Below, one piece after another: positions 33,119 through 40,563 of a stretch of 54,488 nt of DNA (position 1 is its first letter; every line of letters begins with the position of its first letter). This DNA is from CAYLHS01 sp964496205 (lineage in GTDB: Bacteria > Actinomycetota > Acidimicrobiia > Spongiisociales > UBA4744). The stretch spans positions 1 to 54,488 of the forward strand of contig CAZBXV010000011.1 in assembly GCA_964496205.1 (NCBI GenBank), in the 5' to 3' direction. The notes under the pieces are model-generated. The model had not been told where the DNA came from. It worked only from the letters and a program-made list of their open reading frames with translations, and searched no databases. The translations under genes were made by a program, and so were the position numbers.

Positions 33119-34845
33119 TCGGTGAGAGGCAGCGAGCTGCCATCGACGGCGTCCTGGGCGCGGATTCCTTCGGGTGGGGGAGCGAGACCCGGGCAGCTAC
33201 CGGAGGGAGGGTCTCACGTGGGGGAGCGGCCCTTCGGGAGCGGCGTCATTTGCTGCTGCCGGCACTCCAAGCTGCACAGCGGGCAGCCGGATGGGTCACC
33301 CCGGAAGCGCTCGAGTATCTGCACGATCGGCTCGGGATCGCTCCGGCCGACTCATATGGTGTCGCCACGTTCTACGACCTCATAGACACCGCTCCGGGTC
33401 AATCGGTGAGGGTGCGGGTGTGCGACGACATTGCCTGTAGCGGCATCACTCTCGACGGCCTGGGTGACGATGTCGCCGTTGAACACGTGTCGTGCCTCGG
33501 GCACTGCAACCGCGGCTCTGCCGCGCTGGTCGACGTTGTCGGCAGGGAGCCGGTAACGGTTGCTCCGGTGACGATCGAGAGTCTCGAGACGGCGATCGAG
33601 ACAGGAACGGCAGTGCCGTCCGCCGACGAGATCGGAGGGAGTGTCCGACTGCTCTCGAGGGTCGGCGTTGTCGATCCGGCCAGCCTCGACGACTATCGGA
33701 TGCATGGTGGCTACGAGGCACTGAAACGGGCGCTCGACGCGGGGCCGGCGACGGTCATCCAGGAGGTCGAGGAGTCGCAGCTTCGCGGAAGGGGGGGAGC
33801 AGCGTTCCCCGCCGGACAGAAGTGGAGCGCGGTCGCCCGGGCCAACGCAGTAACCAAGTACGTCGTCTGCAACGCGGACGAGTCTGAACCGGGAACTTTC
33901 AAGGACCGGATCGTCCTCGAGAACGATCCGTACGCTCTCGTCGAGGCGCTCACGATCAGCGCGTTCGCTGTGGGCGCCTCACGCGGCTACGTGTATGTGC
34001 GGGGTGAGTATCCGGTGGCGGCCCAACGTATGGAGTGCGCCATCTCAGAGGCCCGCAGGGCGGGTCTCCTTGGGAATTCCGTGCTTGCGAGCGATTTCGC
34101 GTTCGATATGGAAGTGCGACGGGGCGGCGGCGCCTACATCTGTGGTGAGGAGACAGCGTTGTTCAACTCCATCGAAGGATTCCGTGGGGAACCACGGTCC
34201 AAACCGCCGTTCCCGACCGAACGTGGCCTCTTCGGAGGGCCGACGGTCGTCAACAACGTCGAGACACTCCTCAACATTCTTCCGATCGTGCTGGATGGCG
34301 GACAGGCGTTCGCAGCGAACCGGCATGGAAGCGTGACCGGCAGCAAGCTGTTCCCGGTGTCGGGCCGGGTCGTCCGCCCGGGATTGTATGAAGCCCCACC
34401 GGGCACGTCATTGGGAGAGATCATCCGGATGGCCGGAGGAGTGATCGGAACCTTTCGGGCCGCGCTGATCGGCGGCGCGGCGGGCGAGTTCGTCGGACCG
34501 GACGGTCTCGACCGGGTCATGTCGATCGAATACTCACTTGGGCAGCCATACGGCTCGGGGGCGATCGTTGTGTTCGACGACACCTCCGACATGGATGCCG
34601 TCGCGAAGCGAATCGCAGCGTTCTTCGAACACGAGTCGTGTGGCCAGTGTGTGCCGTGCCGTATCGGCACCAGTGTGCAGCACGCGTCGCTCGATCGATT
34701 CCTGGACGGCGATTCGACACAACGGAAGATTCTCGAAGACGTCGACCGTGTCATGACCGACTCGTCGATCTGCGGATTGGGAAGGACCGCGGCGTCGGCA
34801 ATCAGATCGGCGCTGAAACTCGGACTGATCGGGGGTGCGGCATGA
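33115..34845 (+). CDS. NAD-linked formate dehydrogenase beta subunit, NuoE-NuoF fusion
   Basis: This 576-residue diaphorase subunit fuses a NuoE-like thioredoxin-fold [2Fe-2S] domain (Cys103, 108, 127, 131) to a NuoF-like domain. The latter has the NADH/FMN motifs RGRGGAAFPAGQKW, NADESEPGTFKDR and GGGAYICGEETALFNSIEG and a C-terminal [4Fe-4S] motif ESCGQCVPCRIGT. It passes electrons from formate oxidation to NAD+. ATG 33115 gives an ATGA overlap with the catalytic gene. Residues about 19-44 are an atypical Gly/Arg-rich insert that coincides with a hairpin repeat at the DNA level. Confidence 0.92.
   Translation: MIGERQRAAIDGVLGADSFGWGSETRAATGGRVSRGGAALRERRHLLLPALQAAQRAAGWVTPEALEYLHDRLGIAPADSYGVATFYDLIDTAPGQSVRVRVCDDIACSGITLDGLGDDVAVEHVSCLGHCNRGSAALVDVVGREPVTVAPVTIESLETAIETGTAVPSADEIGGSVRLLSRVGVVDPASLDDYRMHGGYEALKRALDAGPATVIQEVEESQLRGRGGAAFPAGQKWSAVARANAVTKYVVCNADESEPGTFKDRIVLENDPYALVEALTISAFAVGASRGYVYVRGEYPVAAQRMECAISEARRAGLLGNSVLASDFAFDMEVRRGGGAYICGEETALFNSIEGFRGEPRSKPPFPTERGLFGGPTVVNNVETLLNILPIVLDGGQAFAANRHGSVTGSKLFPVSGRVVRPGLYEAPPGTSLGEIIRMAGGVIGTFRAALIGGAAGEFVGPDGLDRVMSIEYSLGQPYGSGAIVVFDDTSDMDAVAKRIAAFFEHESCGQCVPCRIGTSVQHASLDRFLDGDSTQRKILEDVDRVMTDSSICGLGRTAASAIRSALKLGLIGGAA
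33169..33246 (+). repeat. Repeat-like insert within the beta subunit coding region
   Basis: The segment contains GAGACCC (33184-33190) and GGGTCTC (33209-33215) as a 7-bp stem, two GGGGGAGCG strings and AGCTACCGGAGGGAG. The last resembles AGCTGCCAGGAGGGAG inside the element at 15011-15079. It is in frame and encodes an unusual Gly/Arg-rich stretch before the NuoE-like core. Confidence 0.5.
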
Positions 34846-35639
34846 GAGTCACACTCGACGGCCGAACTGCCGACGTTCCTGATGGCAGCACGATCCTCGA
34901 GGCCTGCAGGGCCGAGGGCATCGATATTCCGACACTCTGCTACCTGGAGACCTTGGAGCCTGCCAATGCCTGTCGGCTTTGCATGGTCGAGTTGGAGGGT
35001 TCGGCAGCACTCGTTCCGGCATGCTCCCGAGAAGTGACGGAGGGCATGGTCGTGACAACGGACTCGCCGAGGGTCACGCACACCAGACGCATGGTGGCGG
35101 AGCTTCTCGCGGCGACGACCGACCTCACCCTCACGGGGCTCGACTCCTTCGGCGCCGATCCGGACCGGCTCCCGGTTTCCGTGCATGGCGCGGGTCCGAT
35201 TCTGGACAACGAGCTGTACGTTCGGGATCTCGATCGGTGCGTCCTCTGCTATCGCTGCGTCGACGCGTGCGGGGAACAAGCCCAGAACACATTCGCTATT
35301 TCTGTGGCGGGGCGGGGGACGGCTGCTGCGATCGCAACCGAATTCGATGTTGCGCTCCCCGACTCTCAGTGCGTTTTCTGTGGCAACTGCGTGGCGGTGT
35401 GTCCGACCGGAGCACTCATCCCTCTCACCGAGTTCGAGAAGCGCGCGGACGGGACCTGGGATGAGGACCGCCAAACCGTGGTCACCACCGTCTGTCCGTA
35501 CTGCGGCGTCGGCTGCAACCTGGAGCTTCACGTGCAGGACAATCAGATCGTCAAGGTCACGTCGCCACTGGACCACGACGTCACGAGCGGCAACCTGTGC
35601 ATCAAGGGACGATTCGGGTACAGGCACGTTGAGGTGTGA
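34842..35639 (+). CDS. Formate dehydrogenase catalytic subunit, N-terminal iron-sulfur part
   Basis: This 265-residue protein corresponds to the N-terminal third of an FdhA. It has a [2Fe-2S] domain (Cys33, 44, 47, 61) and two ferredoxin-type [4Fe-4S] motifs (Cys133/136/139/143 and Cys177/180/183/187). It ends with the molybdopterin-oxidoreductase Fe4S4 domain VCPYCGVGCNLELHV (Cys218, 221, 225), with LCIKGRFGYRHVEV (Cys253, Lys255) at the very end. The stop falls where FdhA would continue into the catalytic domain encoded at 31223-33118. The His-plus-three-Cys [4Fe-4S] site usual between the [2Fe-2S] and ferredoxin motifs is absent. ATG 34842 overlaps the beta gene stop by 4 bases. Confidence 0.9.
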   Translation: MRVTLDGRTADVPDGSTILEACRAEGIDIPTLCYLETLEPANACRLCMVELEGSAALVPACSREVTEGMVVTTDSPRVTHTRRMVAELLAATTDLTLTGLDSFGADPDRLPVSVHGAGPILDNELYVRDLDRCVLCYRCVDACGEQAQNTFAISVAGRGTAAAIATEFDVALPDSQCVFCGNCVAVCPTGALIPLTEFEKRADGTWDEDRQTVVTTVCPYCGVGCNLELHVQDNQIVKVTSPLDHDVTSGNLCIKGRFGYRHVEV

Positions 35640-36907
35640 CCGCGGTCCGGTCCGACTCCCTCTACGCTGGTTCGGCATCGGTTCGACAGGACGAAGTGAA
35701 CGACGACCCCCACTACAAGACGCAGCTCTCGCTGGAGGTGGCCGGCCGTCGGTTGCGGTTCGATGTCGCGCAGGATCTATTCAGCAGCCACGAGATCGAC
35801 GTGGGTACCAGACTCCTTCTGCGAACGCTTCTCGGAGAGGAGCAGCACCGCTATCGCAAGTTGCTGGACCTCGGATGTGGCTATGGACCCATCGGGCTTG
35901 CTCTGAAGGCCGAAGTTCCGGCCCGTGAGGTGCGCATGGTCGATCGAGATGCGCTCGCGGTGCACTACGCGCGATGGAACGCGCATCTCAACGGGTTTCA
36001 CAACGGGGTGACGGTCTCCGGCAGTCTCGGGTTCGACGATGTGGCCGACACCGACTTCGACCTCGTTGTCTCGAACATTCCGGGCAAGGCCGGCGAATCG
36101 GTGATCCGGCACCTGCTCGTACGTACCCGGCACCACCTGGCTCCGGACGGACGCGGCGCCGTGGTCGTCGTATCGCCTCTGGCGGAGTATGTCCGCTCCG
36201 TTCTGTCCGGGACCGCGTACGTTCTCTATGAACGGAGCACGAAGCGATACACGGTGTTCCACTTCACCTTCCCGGAGGGCCTTGAAGACCCGTGGGCGGA
36301 AGGGGGTTTCGATGCCGGCGTCTACGACAGGGAGCTGGTCGCAATGCGGTACGGCGGAGTGGAGTGGGATGCCACCACGGTCGTCGGGCTCCCCGAATTC
36401 GACTCTCTCGGCTTCCACAGCGAACTTGCAATTGAGGTCCTGTCGGGCATCCGCCACCCAAGTCGCGTCGCATTCCTCAATCCGGGACAAGGACACGTAC
36501 CTCTTTCCACCTACCGTTCGCTTGGCCTCGACAGCATCCTCCTTGCCGGACGCGACCTCCTTGCACTCCGGACGACTCGGGCCAACCTGATGAAGAACGG
36601 CTGTGGCTCGGGGACCATCGATATCCGTCATACCGCTTCGCTCGACGGAGTGCAGTTCGCGCCGGTCGACACATTCGTGCTCTCCTACCCGGACAACCAG
36701 CCCACAGGGGTCGTGGTGAGGGATCTCCGATCAGCGGCAGAGGATCTCGTCGACGGGGGTGTGTTGGTGTTCTCTGCCAGCTCCACCTTGGTCTCGCGTT
36801 GTCTCGACCATCTCGGTCGAGATGTGGTTCTCGTCAGTCGGCGCGTGAAGAAGAAGGGCTTCAGCGCAGTGGCGCTGCGACTCAAGCGGCCGGTGCCCCG
36901 AGGATGA
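35636..36907 (+). CDS. Class I SAM-dependent methyltransferase, RlmG/RsmC-like two-domain protein
   Basis: This protein of up to 423 residues has the SAM-binding motif LLDLGCGYGPIGLAL and the catalytic-type motif VVSNIPGK in the first half, with a second degenerate methyltransferase-like half (LSYPDNQPTG). This arrangement fits rRNA guanine-N2 methyltransferases of the RlmG/RsmC type or a related actinobacterial family. The N of NPPY is retained but PPY is changed to IPG. GTG 35636 overlaps the upstream stop; GTG 35697, just before DDPHYKTQLSLEV, is a plausible alternative with AGGA upstream. The link to formate metabolism is probably only positional. Confidence 0.72.
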   Translation: MTAVRSDSLYAGSASVRQDEVNDDPHYKTQLSLEVAGRRLRFDVAQDLFSSHEIDVGTRLLLRTLLGEEQHRYRKLLDLGCGYGPIGLALKAEVPAREVRMVDRDALAVHYARWNAHLNGFHNGVTVSGSLGFDDVADTDFDLVVSNIPGKAGESVIRHLLVRTRHHLAPDGRGAVVVVSPLAEYVRSVLSGTAYVLYERSTKRYTVFHFTFPEGLEDPWAEGGFDAGVYDRELVAMRYGGVEWDATTVVGLPEFDSLGFHSELAIEVLSGIRHPSRVAFLNPGQGHVPLSTYRSLGLDSILLAGRDLLALRTTRANLMKNGCGSGTIDIRHTASLDGVQFAPVDTFVLSYPDNQPTGVVVRDLRSAAEDLVDGGVLVFSASSTLVSRCLDHLGRDVVLVSRRVKKKGFSAVALRLKRPVPRG

Positions 36908-36969
36908 TGATGTGGCAAACGGCGTCGTCTGGCCGGTAGGGGCGTGTCCAACGTTGCCGGACAGAGCAC

Positions 36970-36975
36970 TAGCCT
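36970..36975 (+). promoter_or_regulatory. Putative leaderless -10 element for fdhD
   Basis: TAGCCT lies 7 nt before GTG 36983. This favours that start over the in-frame GTG at 36944. Confidence 0.6.
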
Positions 36976-36982
36976 GCGCCCC

Positions 36983-37756
36983 GTGAGATCAAGCGAACGG
37001 GACATCGTCCGGTTCGAAGGTGGAGGCTCGAAGCCGGTCGGTGATCAGGTCGTCGTCGAGGAGCCGCTCGAACTGCGAATCGGTGACACACCGATCGCGG
37101 TTGTGATGCGAACTCCCGGTGACGACGCCGATCTTGCCCGCGGATTCTGTCTCACCGAGGGAATCGTCATCGATCCGAACGAACTGAAGGGTGCCGTTGT
37201 CATCGCCGAAAACCGCTTGCGGCTCGACTTCACGAAGCCGGTCGACGCCGACCGTTTCAGGAGGAATCTCTACACATCATCGTCCTGTGGTGTGTGCGGA
37301 AAAAGCTCGCTCGACGCAGTACGGATGACGCTTTCGACCATGCCGACACTGCCTCGCGTGCGACGATCGGTCCTCGTGACACTTCCCGATCGGCTGCGAG
37401 CCGAGCAAGCGACGTTCGCTACCACCGGGGGTCTCCATGCGGCAGGGTTGTTCGATCTGGATGGAAACCTTCGAGCCGTTCGTGAGGACGTCGGTCGCCA
37501 CAATGCGGTCGACAAGGTCATCGGGGCCGCCGCGCCTGAGCGCTGGCCGCTTGCCGAATCCGTGCTCATGGTGTCCGGCCGGATCTCGTTCGAAATCGTC
37601 CAGAAGGCGGCCATGGCAGGTATCCCGTGCGTCGCAGGCGTGTCCGCAGCTTCGTCACTTGCTATTGATCTGGGCGCGGAACTCGGCATGTGTGTCGTCG
37701 GGTTTCTGAGGGAGGGAACGTTCAACGTGTACTCGGGAATGAAAGGAATCGTGTGA
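36983..37756 (+). CDS. fdhD: Formate dehydrogenase accessory sulfurtransferase FdhD
   Basis: This 257-residue FdhD has the sulfur-relay CXXC motif in SSCGVCGKSSL (Cys102, Cys105), a typical FCLTEGIV segment and the C-terminal VREDVGRHNAVDKVIG and SGRISFEIVQKAA motifs. FdhD passes sulfur from a cysteine desulfurase to the bis-pterin Mo/W cofactor of formate dehydrogenase. Its location 1.3 kb after the formate dehydrogenase genes supports that enzyme being functional. The stop shares a base with the ATG of the HAD gene. Confidence 0.95.
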   Translation: MRSSERDIVRFEGGGSKPVGDQVVVEEPLELRIGDTPIAVVMRTPGDDADLARGFCLTEGIVIDPNELKGAVVIAENRLRLDFTKPVDADRFRRNLYTSSSCGVCGKSSLDAVRMTLSTMPTLPRVRRSVLVTLPDRLRAEQATFATTGGLHAAGLFDLDGNLRAVREDVGRHNAVDKVIGAAAPERWPLAESVLMVSGRISFEIVQKAAMAGIPCVAGVSAASSLAIDLGAELGMCVVGFLREGTFNVYSGMKGIV

Positions 37757-38361
37757 TGGCAGGGAAGATCTCAGTGCTGTTCTTCGATGTGGGTGGCGTC
37801 GTGTTGTCGAACGGCTGGGACCGAGGATCGAGACGGCGCTGCATCGGACACTTCGGGCTGGACTGGGAGGAGTTCCAGGATCGCCACGAGTTCGTATCGG
37901 AGGCGTTCGAAACGGGAGCGATGACGCTGGATGACTACCTCGACCGAACCGTCTTCTACAGGGCTCGTCCATTCACGAAGGAGGAGTTCGAAGAGCGGAT
38001 GTACGCGGAGTCGCATGCCCTCCCAGGAACACGCGAGCTTCTTGCACCGCTGAAGGGGTCCTACCTGCTGTCCACGTTGAACAACGAGTCCAGGGAACTG
38101 AACGAGTATCGGATCAAGACGTTCGGGCTCCGAGACATCTTCGATGTGTTCATCACGTCCTCATACGTTGGAGTGAAGAAGCCACACGCCGAGATCTTCA
38201 GACTCGCACTCGACATCACGCAGCGAACACCGGAGGAAGCCGTGTTCGTCGATGACAGACCAATGAATCTCGATGGCGCCAAGGAACTCGGGCTCCACAC
38301 GATCGAGTTCGACGATGTCGCTCAGCTCGCGGCGGACCTGGCGACCCTCGATGTCGGGTAG
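37756..38361 (+). CDS. HAD superfamily hydrolase
   Basis: This 201-residue haloacid dehalogenase-like protein has motif I FFDVGGVVLSNGW, motif II LSTLNNES, a motif III lysine in GVKKPHAEIF and motif IV VFVDDRPMNLDGA. Members are mostly small-molecule phosphatases. The second Asp of the DXD motif is replaced (DVGG), as in many HAD-IA family members. ATG 37756 overlaps the fdhD TGA by one base, so they are co-transcribed. A strong hairpin follows the stop. Confidence 0.87.
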   Translation: MAGKISVLFFDVGGVVLSNGWDRGSRRRCIGHFGLDWEEFQDRHEFVSEAFETGAMTLDDYLDRTVFYRARPFTKEEFEERMYAESHALPGTRELLAPLKGSYLLSTLNNESRELNEYRIKTFGLRDIFDVFITSSYVGVKKPHAEIFRLALDITQRTPEEAVFVDDRPMNLDGAKELGLHTIEFDDVAQLAADLATLDVG

Positions 38362-38388
38362 GGCCGGCGCACCGCAGGCGCGCCGGCC
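38362..38388. terminator. Bidirectional hairpin terminator
   Basis: GGCCGGCGC (38362-38370) pairs perfectly with GCGCCGGCC (38380-38388). It lies between the 3' ends of two converging genes. No U-run is present, which is common in GC-rich Actinobacteria. Confidence 0.7.
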
Positions 38389-38392
38389 ATGA

Positions 38393-38851
38393 TCAGGACA
38401 GTTCGGCTCTGATGGGTGCAACCAGCTTCACGTAGTCGGCCGTCGACATCGTGATCGTCTCCTCGTGGTTGCCAGCGTTGAACACCATGTCGCTCGATGT
38501 GAACGAGGTGTCGAGGTAGACGGGCATGTCGTACAGCGTGCCAAACGGTGGTTCCGCGCCTCGCTCGCAGTCTGGACACAGGGGAGCGAACTCGGCTTCG
38601 GTGGCCAAGCGCACATCGGAACCGACGGCTGCCGACGCTTTACTCACGTTGACGCGACGATTCGCCGAAACGACAGCCATTACCGGCGAAGCACCGGCCA
38701 TGAGAACGACCGCTTTGGCGAATCGGTCTCCGGTCACGTGCTCGACGGCAGCGACTTCCTGAGCCGTGTAGGCCGGGCGGTGGCGCTCTACCTCGAATGC
38801 GACGCCGTTGTCCTCGAGGAACGTCCGTACCCGTACAGCGACCTTCGCCAT
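38393..38851 (-). CDS. YbaK/EbsC-type aminoacyl-tRNA deacylase
   Basis: This 152-residue protein has the YbaK/ProX fold pattern: VAFEVERHRPAYTAQEVAAVEHV, the conserved catalytic lysine in GDRFAKAVVLM and the late GTLYDMPVYLDTSF segment. Family members hydrolyse mischarged Cys-, Ala- or related aminoacyl-tRNAs in trans. GGAGGTGA lies 5 bases before ATG 38851, which decides the start. It is transcribed on the strand opposite to its neighbours. Confidence 0.88.
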   Translation of the reverse strand: MAKVAVRVRTFLEDNGVAFEVERHRPAYTAQEVAAVEHVTGDRFAKAVVLMAGASPVMAVVSANRRVNVSKASAAVGSDVRLATEAEFAPLCPDCERGAEPPFGTLYDMPVYLDTSFTSSDMVFNAGNHEETITMSTADYVKLVAPIRAELS

Positions 38852-38927
38852 GGGCTCACCTCCTTCCACCCCAAGTCATATCGCGAAATGCCCAGAGGGT
38901 CCTAGAGGCAGAGGTCCCGAAATTGCC

Positions 38928-38957
38928 TTGACGCTCGCCCACACGAGGCGATAGGGT
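38928..38957 (+). promoter_or_regulatory. Promoter of the WhiB7-like gene
   Basis: TTGACG (38928-38933) and TAGGGT (38952-38957) are separated by 18 nt, a good primary-sigma promoter. The start site would be near 38964, leaving a leader of about 145 nt before the WhiB gene. That contrasts with the leaderless pattern elsewhere in the window. Confidence 0.7.
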
Positions 38958-38983
38958 GTCCGCACCCCATCATGGGAGGCCTG

Positions 38984-39055
38984 ATGCGGATGCGAATCTA
39001 TGGAGCCAAGCTCACAAGCTCTCGTTCGTCGCGTCCGCGGCCGCTCGTTCTCTGA
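38984..39055 (+). CDS. Upstream ORF in the leader of the WhiB7-like gene
   Basis: A 23-codon ORF begins with ATG 38984, preceded by GGGAGG four bases away, and ends with TGA 39053-39055. The peptide is Arg/Ser-rich (MRMRIYGAKLTSSRSS...). An in-frame ATG at 38972 is an alternative. Known whiB7 genes in mycobacteria and relatives are controlled by a translated upstream ORF that senses ribosome inhibition, so a similar attenuator is likely. The peptide itself may have no function. Confidence 0.55.
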   Translation: MRMRIYGAKLTSSRSSRPRPLVL

Positions 39056-39064
39056 TTCCACTGT

Positions 39065-39094
39065 CCTTCCGAGCCGCCGGACGTATCCGGAAGG
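39065..39094 (+). promoter_or_regulatory. Leader hairpin before the WhiB7-like gene
   Basis: CCTTCCG (39065-39071) pairs with CGGAAGG (39088-39094), with a competing inner stem CCGGA/TCCGG (39077-39081 with 39086-39090). It lies between the upstream ORF and the AAAGGAAG Shine-Dalgarno at 39096-39103, so it could attenuate transcription or mask translation initiation. Confidence 0.55.
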
Positions 39095-39108
39095 CAAAGG
39101 AAGTACCA

Positions 39109-39405
39109 GTGAACGACATCTACCAGCGTGGGGCGTGTGTTGCCTCTGGCAAACACGAGCTCTTCTTCTCGGAACATCCCCGGGATCTCGCTGCCGCGCA
39201 GGCGCTCTGTCGAGACTGCCCCGTACGGATCCTCTGCCTCCAGGAGGCGCTCGAAGAGGGTGTCGAGTGGGGTGTCTGGGGCGGTGTGATCTTCTGGGAA
39301 GGGCAGCCCTACTACCGGCGTCGTGGTCGTGGCAGACCGCCCCGGCACGAGCAGAACCTCCCGTTGGAGGCAGACATGGGCGAGTTGTGGGCGCTGGTCC
39401 GTTGA
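39109..39405 (+). CDS. whiB7: WhiB-family iron-sulfur transcription factor, WhiB7-like
   Basis: This 98-residue protein has the four WhiB cysteines (Cys10, 34, 37, 43) that bind a [4Fe-4S] cluster, the GVWGG turn (residues 55-59) and a basic AT-hook-like tail RRRGRGRPPRH (residues 70-80). Among WhiB classes the AT-hook is characteristic of WhiB7, which activates intrinsic antibiotic resistance and stress genes with the primary sigma factor. GTG 39109 is preceded by AAAGGAAG. A sigma-70 gene of primary type lies immediately downstream on the opposite strand. WhiB7 identity is supported by the tail and leader, but orthology is not proven. Confidence 0.82.
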   Translation: MNDIYQRGACVASGKHELFFSEHPRDLAAAQALCRDCPVRILCLQEALEEGVEWGVWGGVIFWEGQPYYRRRGRGRPPRHEQNLPLEADMGELWALVR

Positions 39406-39409
39406 AACG

Positions 39410-40339
39410 TCACGGGGCGTAGTACGCGTTCCTGATGTTTCGTGGATTCGTCGGATGACGGAGCTTGGCCAGTGCCCTCGACTCGATCTGACGGATGCGC
39501 TCACGCGTGAGATCAAACACCCGACCGACCTCGTCGAGGGTCCTCGGAATCCCATCATCCAGCCCATACCGCATCGTGAGCACGGTCCGTTCCCGATCGT
39601 CGAGCTTGTGCATCAATACCGACAAATGCTGCTTGCTCATCTCGGCTGCGACCAGCTCGAAGGGCTCGGGCGCGTCGGCGTCCTCGATGAAGTCGCCGAG
39701 TGTCGCTTCCTCATCGCCCACCGGTTCAAAGATCGAGACGGGCTCTGGCGCGACCTGGAGGGCTTCGACCACTTTCCGCAGATCGATTCCCGACGCCTCG
39801 GAGATGGCCTCGGGAGAGGGTGACTCGCCCGTGCGCTTCCGAAGGTGGTTCTCGGCCTGACGAACCTGGGAGATCGTGTCCATCATGTGGACCGGAACGC
39901 GAATCGTTCGTCCTTTGTCGGCGATGGCCCGCGAGATCGACTGGCGAATCCACCAAGTGGCATATGTCGAGAACTTGAACCCTTTGCGATAGTCGAATTT
40001 CCCGATGGCCTTGATCAGACCGAGATTGCCCTCCTGGATGAGATCCAACATCGACAATCCCGAGTTGGTGAAGCGCTTCGCGATCGACACGACCAGCCTG
40101 AGATTCGAGCTGATGAAACGCTGGCGGGCTTCCTCGCCTTTGAGAATGTACCGACGGGCGCGTGCAACGTTCTCGACTTCTCCGGCATCTAGCGCTTCGC
40201 GCGCCCGATCGCCCAAGTCGATAGCTCTCGCGAGTTCTACCTCTTCCTCTGCGGTGAGCAGCGGATAGGCACCGATCTCGTCGAGATACCGACGGAGAGT
40301 ACCGTCCTCTCCGTCGCGGTACGGCGACCTCGTTCCCAC
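39410..40339 (-). CDS. RNA polymerase sigma-70 factor, primary/group 2 type
   Basis: This 309-residue sigma factor has region 1.2 (DGTLRRYLDEIGAYPLLTAEEE), a complete region 2 (NLRLVVSIAKRF, DLIQEGNLGLIKAIGKFDY, FSTYATWWIRQSISRAIA), region 3 and region 4 (LDEVGRVFDLTRERIRQIES). It lacks the long acidic N-terminal region of large primary sigma factors, so it is either a short SigA or a SigB/Hrd-like group 2 factor. It starts at GTG 40339 with AAGGGAG upstream. The 3' end is 4 bases from the WhiB gene stop; WhiB7 proteins act through region 4 of SigA-type factors. Confidence 0.93.
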   Translation of the reverse strand: MGTRSPYRDGEDGTLRRYLDEIGAYPLLTAEEEVELARAIDLGDRAREALDAGEVENVARARRYILKGEEARQRFISSNLRLVVSIAKRFTNSGLSMLDLIQEGNLGLIKAIGKFDYRKGFKFSTYATWWIRQSISRAIADKGRTIRVPVHMMDTISQVRQAENHLRKRTGESPSPEAISEASGIDLRKVVEALQVAPEPVSIFEPVGDEEATLGDFIEDADAPEPFELVAAEMSKQHLSVLMHKLDDRERTVLTMRYGLDDGIPRTLDEVGRVFDLTRERIRQIESRALAKLRHPTNPRNIRNAYYAP

Positions 40340-40428
40340 TCACACTCCCTTGGCGCGCACTCGATAGTAGCGGGGAGTTCTCTCTTAGTAAGCGGTCCTT
40401 CGTGACGCTGATTCGACTTGCTTTAAGG

Positions 40429-40502
40429 TGGGCGCTGACGGGTTCGAACCGCCGACCCCCTCGGTGTAAGCGAGGTGCTCTGCCAGGCTGAGCTAAGCGC
40501 CC
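40429..40502 (-). tRNA. tRNA-Val (anticodon TAC)
   Basis: The minus strand folds as a canonical tRNA: acceptor stem GGGCGCT/AGCGCCC, D-arm with AGCTCAG, an anticodon stem CCTCG/CGAGG with loop CTTACAC (anticodon TAC), and a T-arm with GGTTCGAACC. The discriminator is A followed by CCT, so a CCA end is not encoded. Confidence 0.97.
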
Positions 40503-40547
40503 TTGGGGCGGAGATTAGTGTACGGCGGGCGTCTCTCAGTCCACGTG

Positions 40548-40553
40548 TAGCAT
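40548..40553 (+). promoter_or_regulatory. Putative -10 element for the zinc-ribbon gene
   Basis: TAGCAT lies 10 nt before ATG 40564, giving a leader of a few bases at most. No Shine-Dalgarno sequence is visible. Confidence 0.5.
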
Positions 40554-40563
40554 CTGTCCAGCG

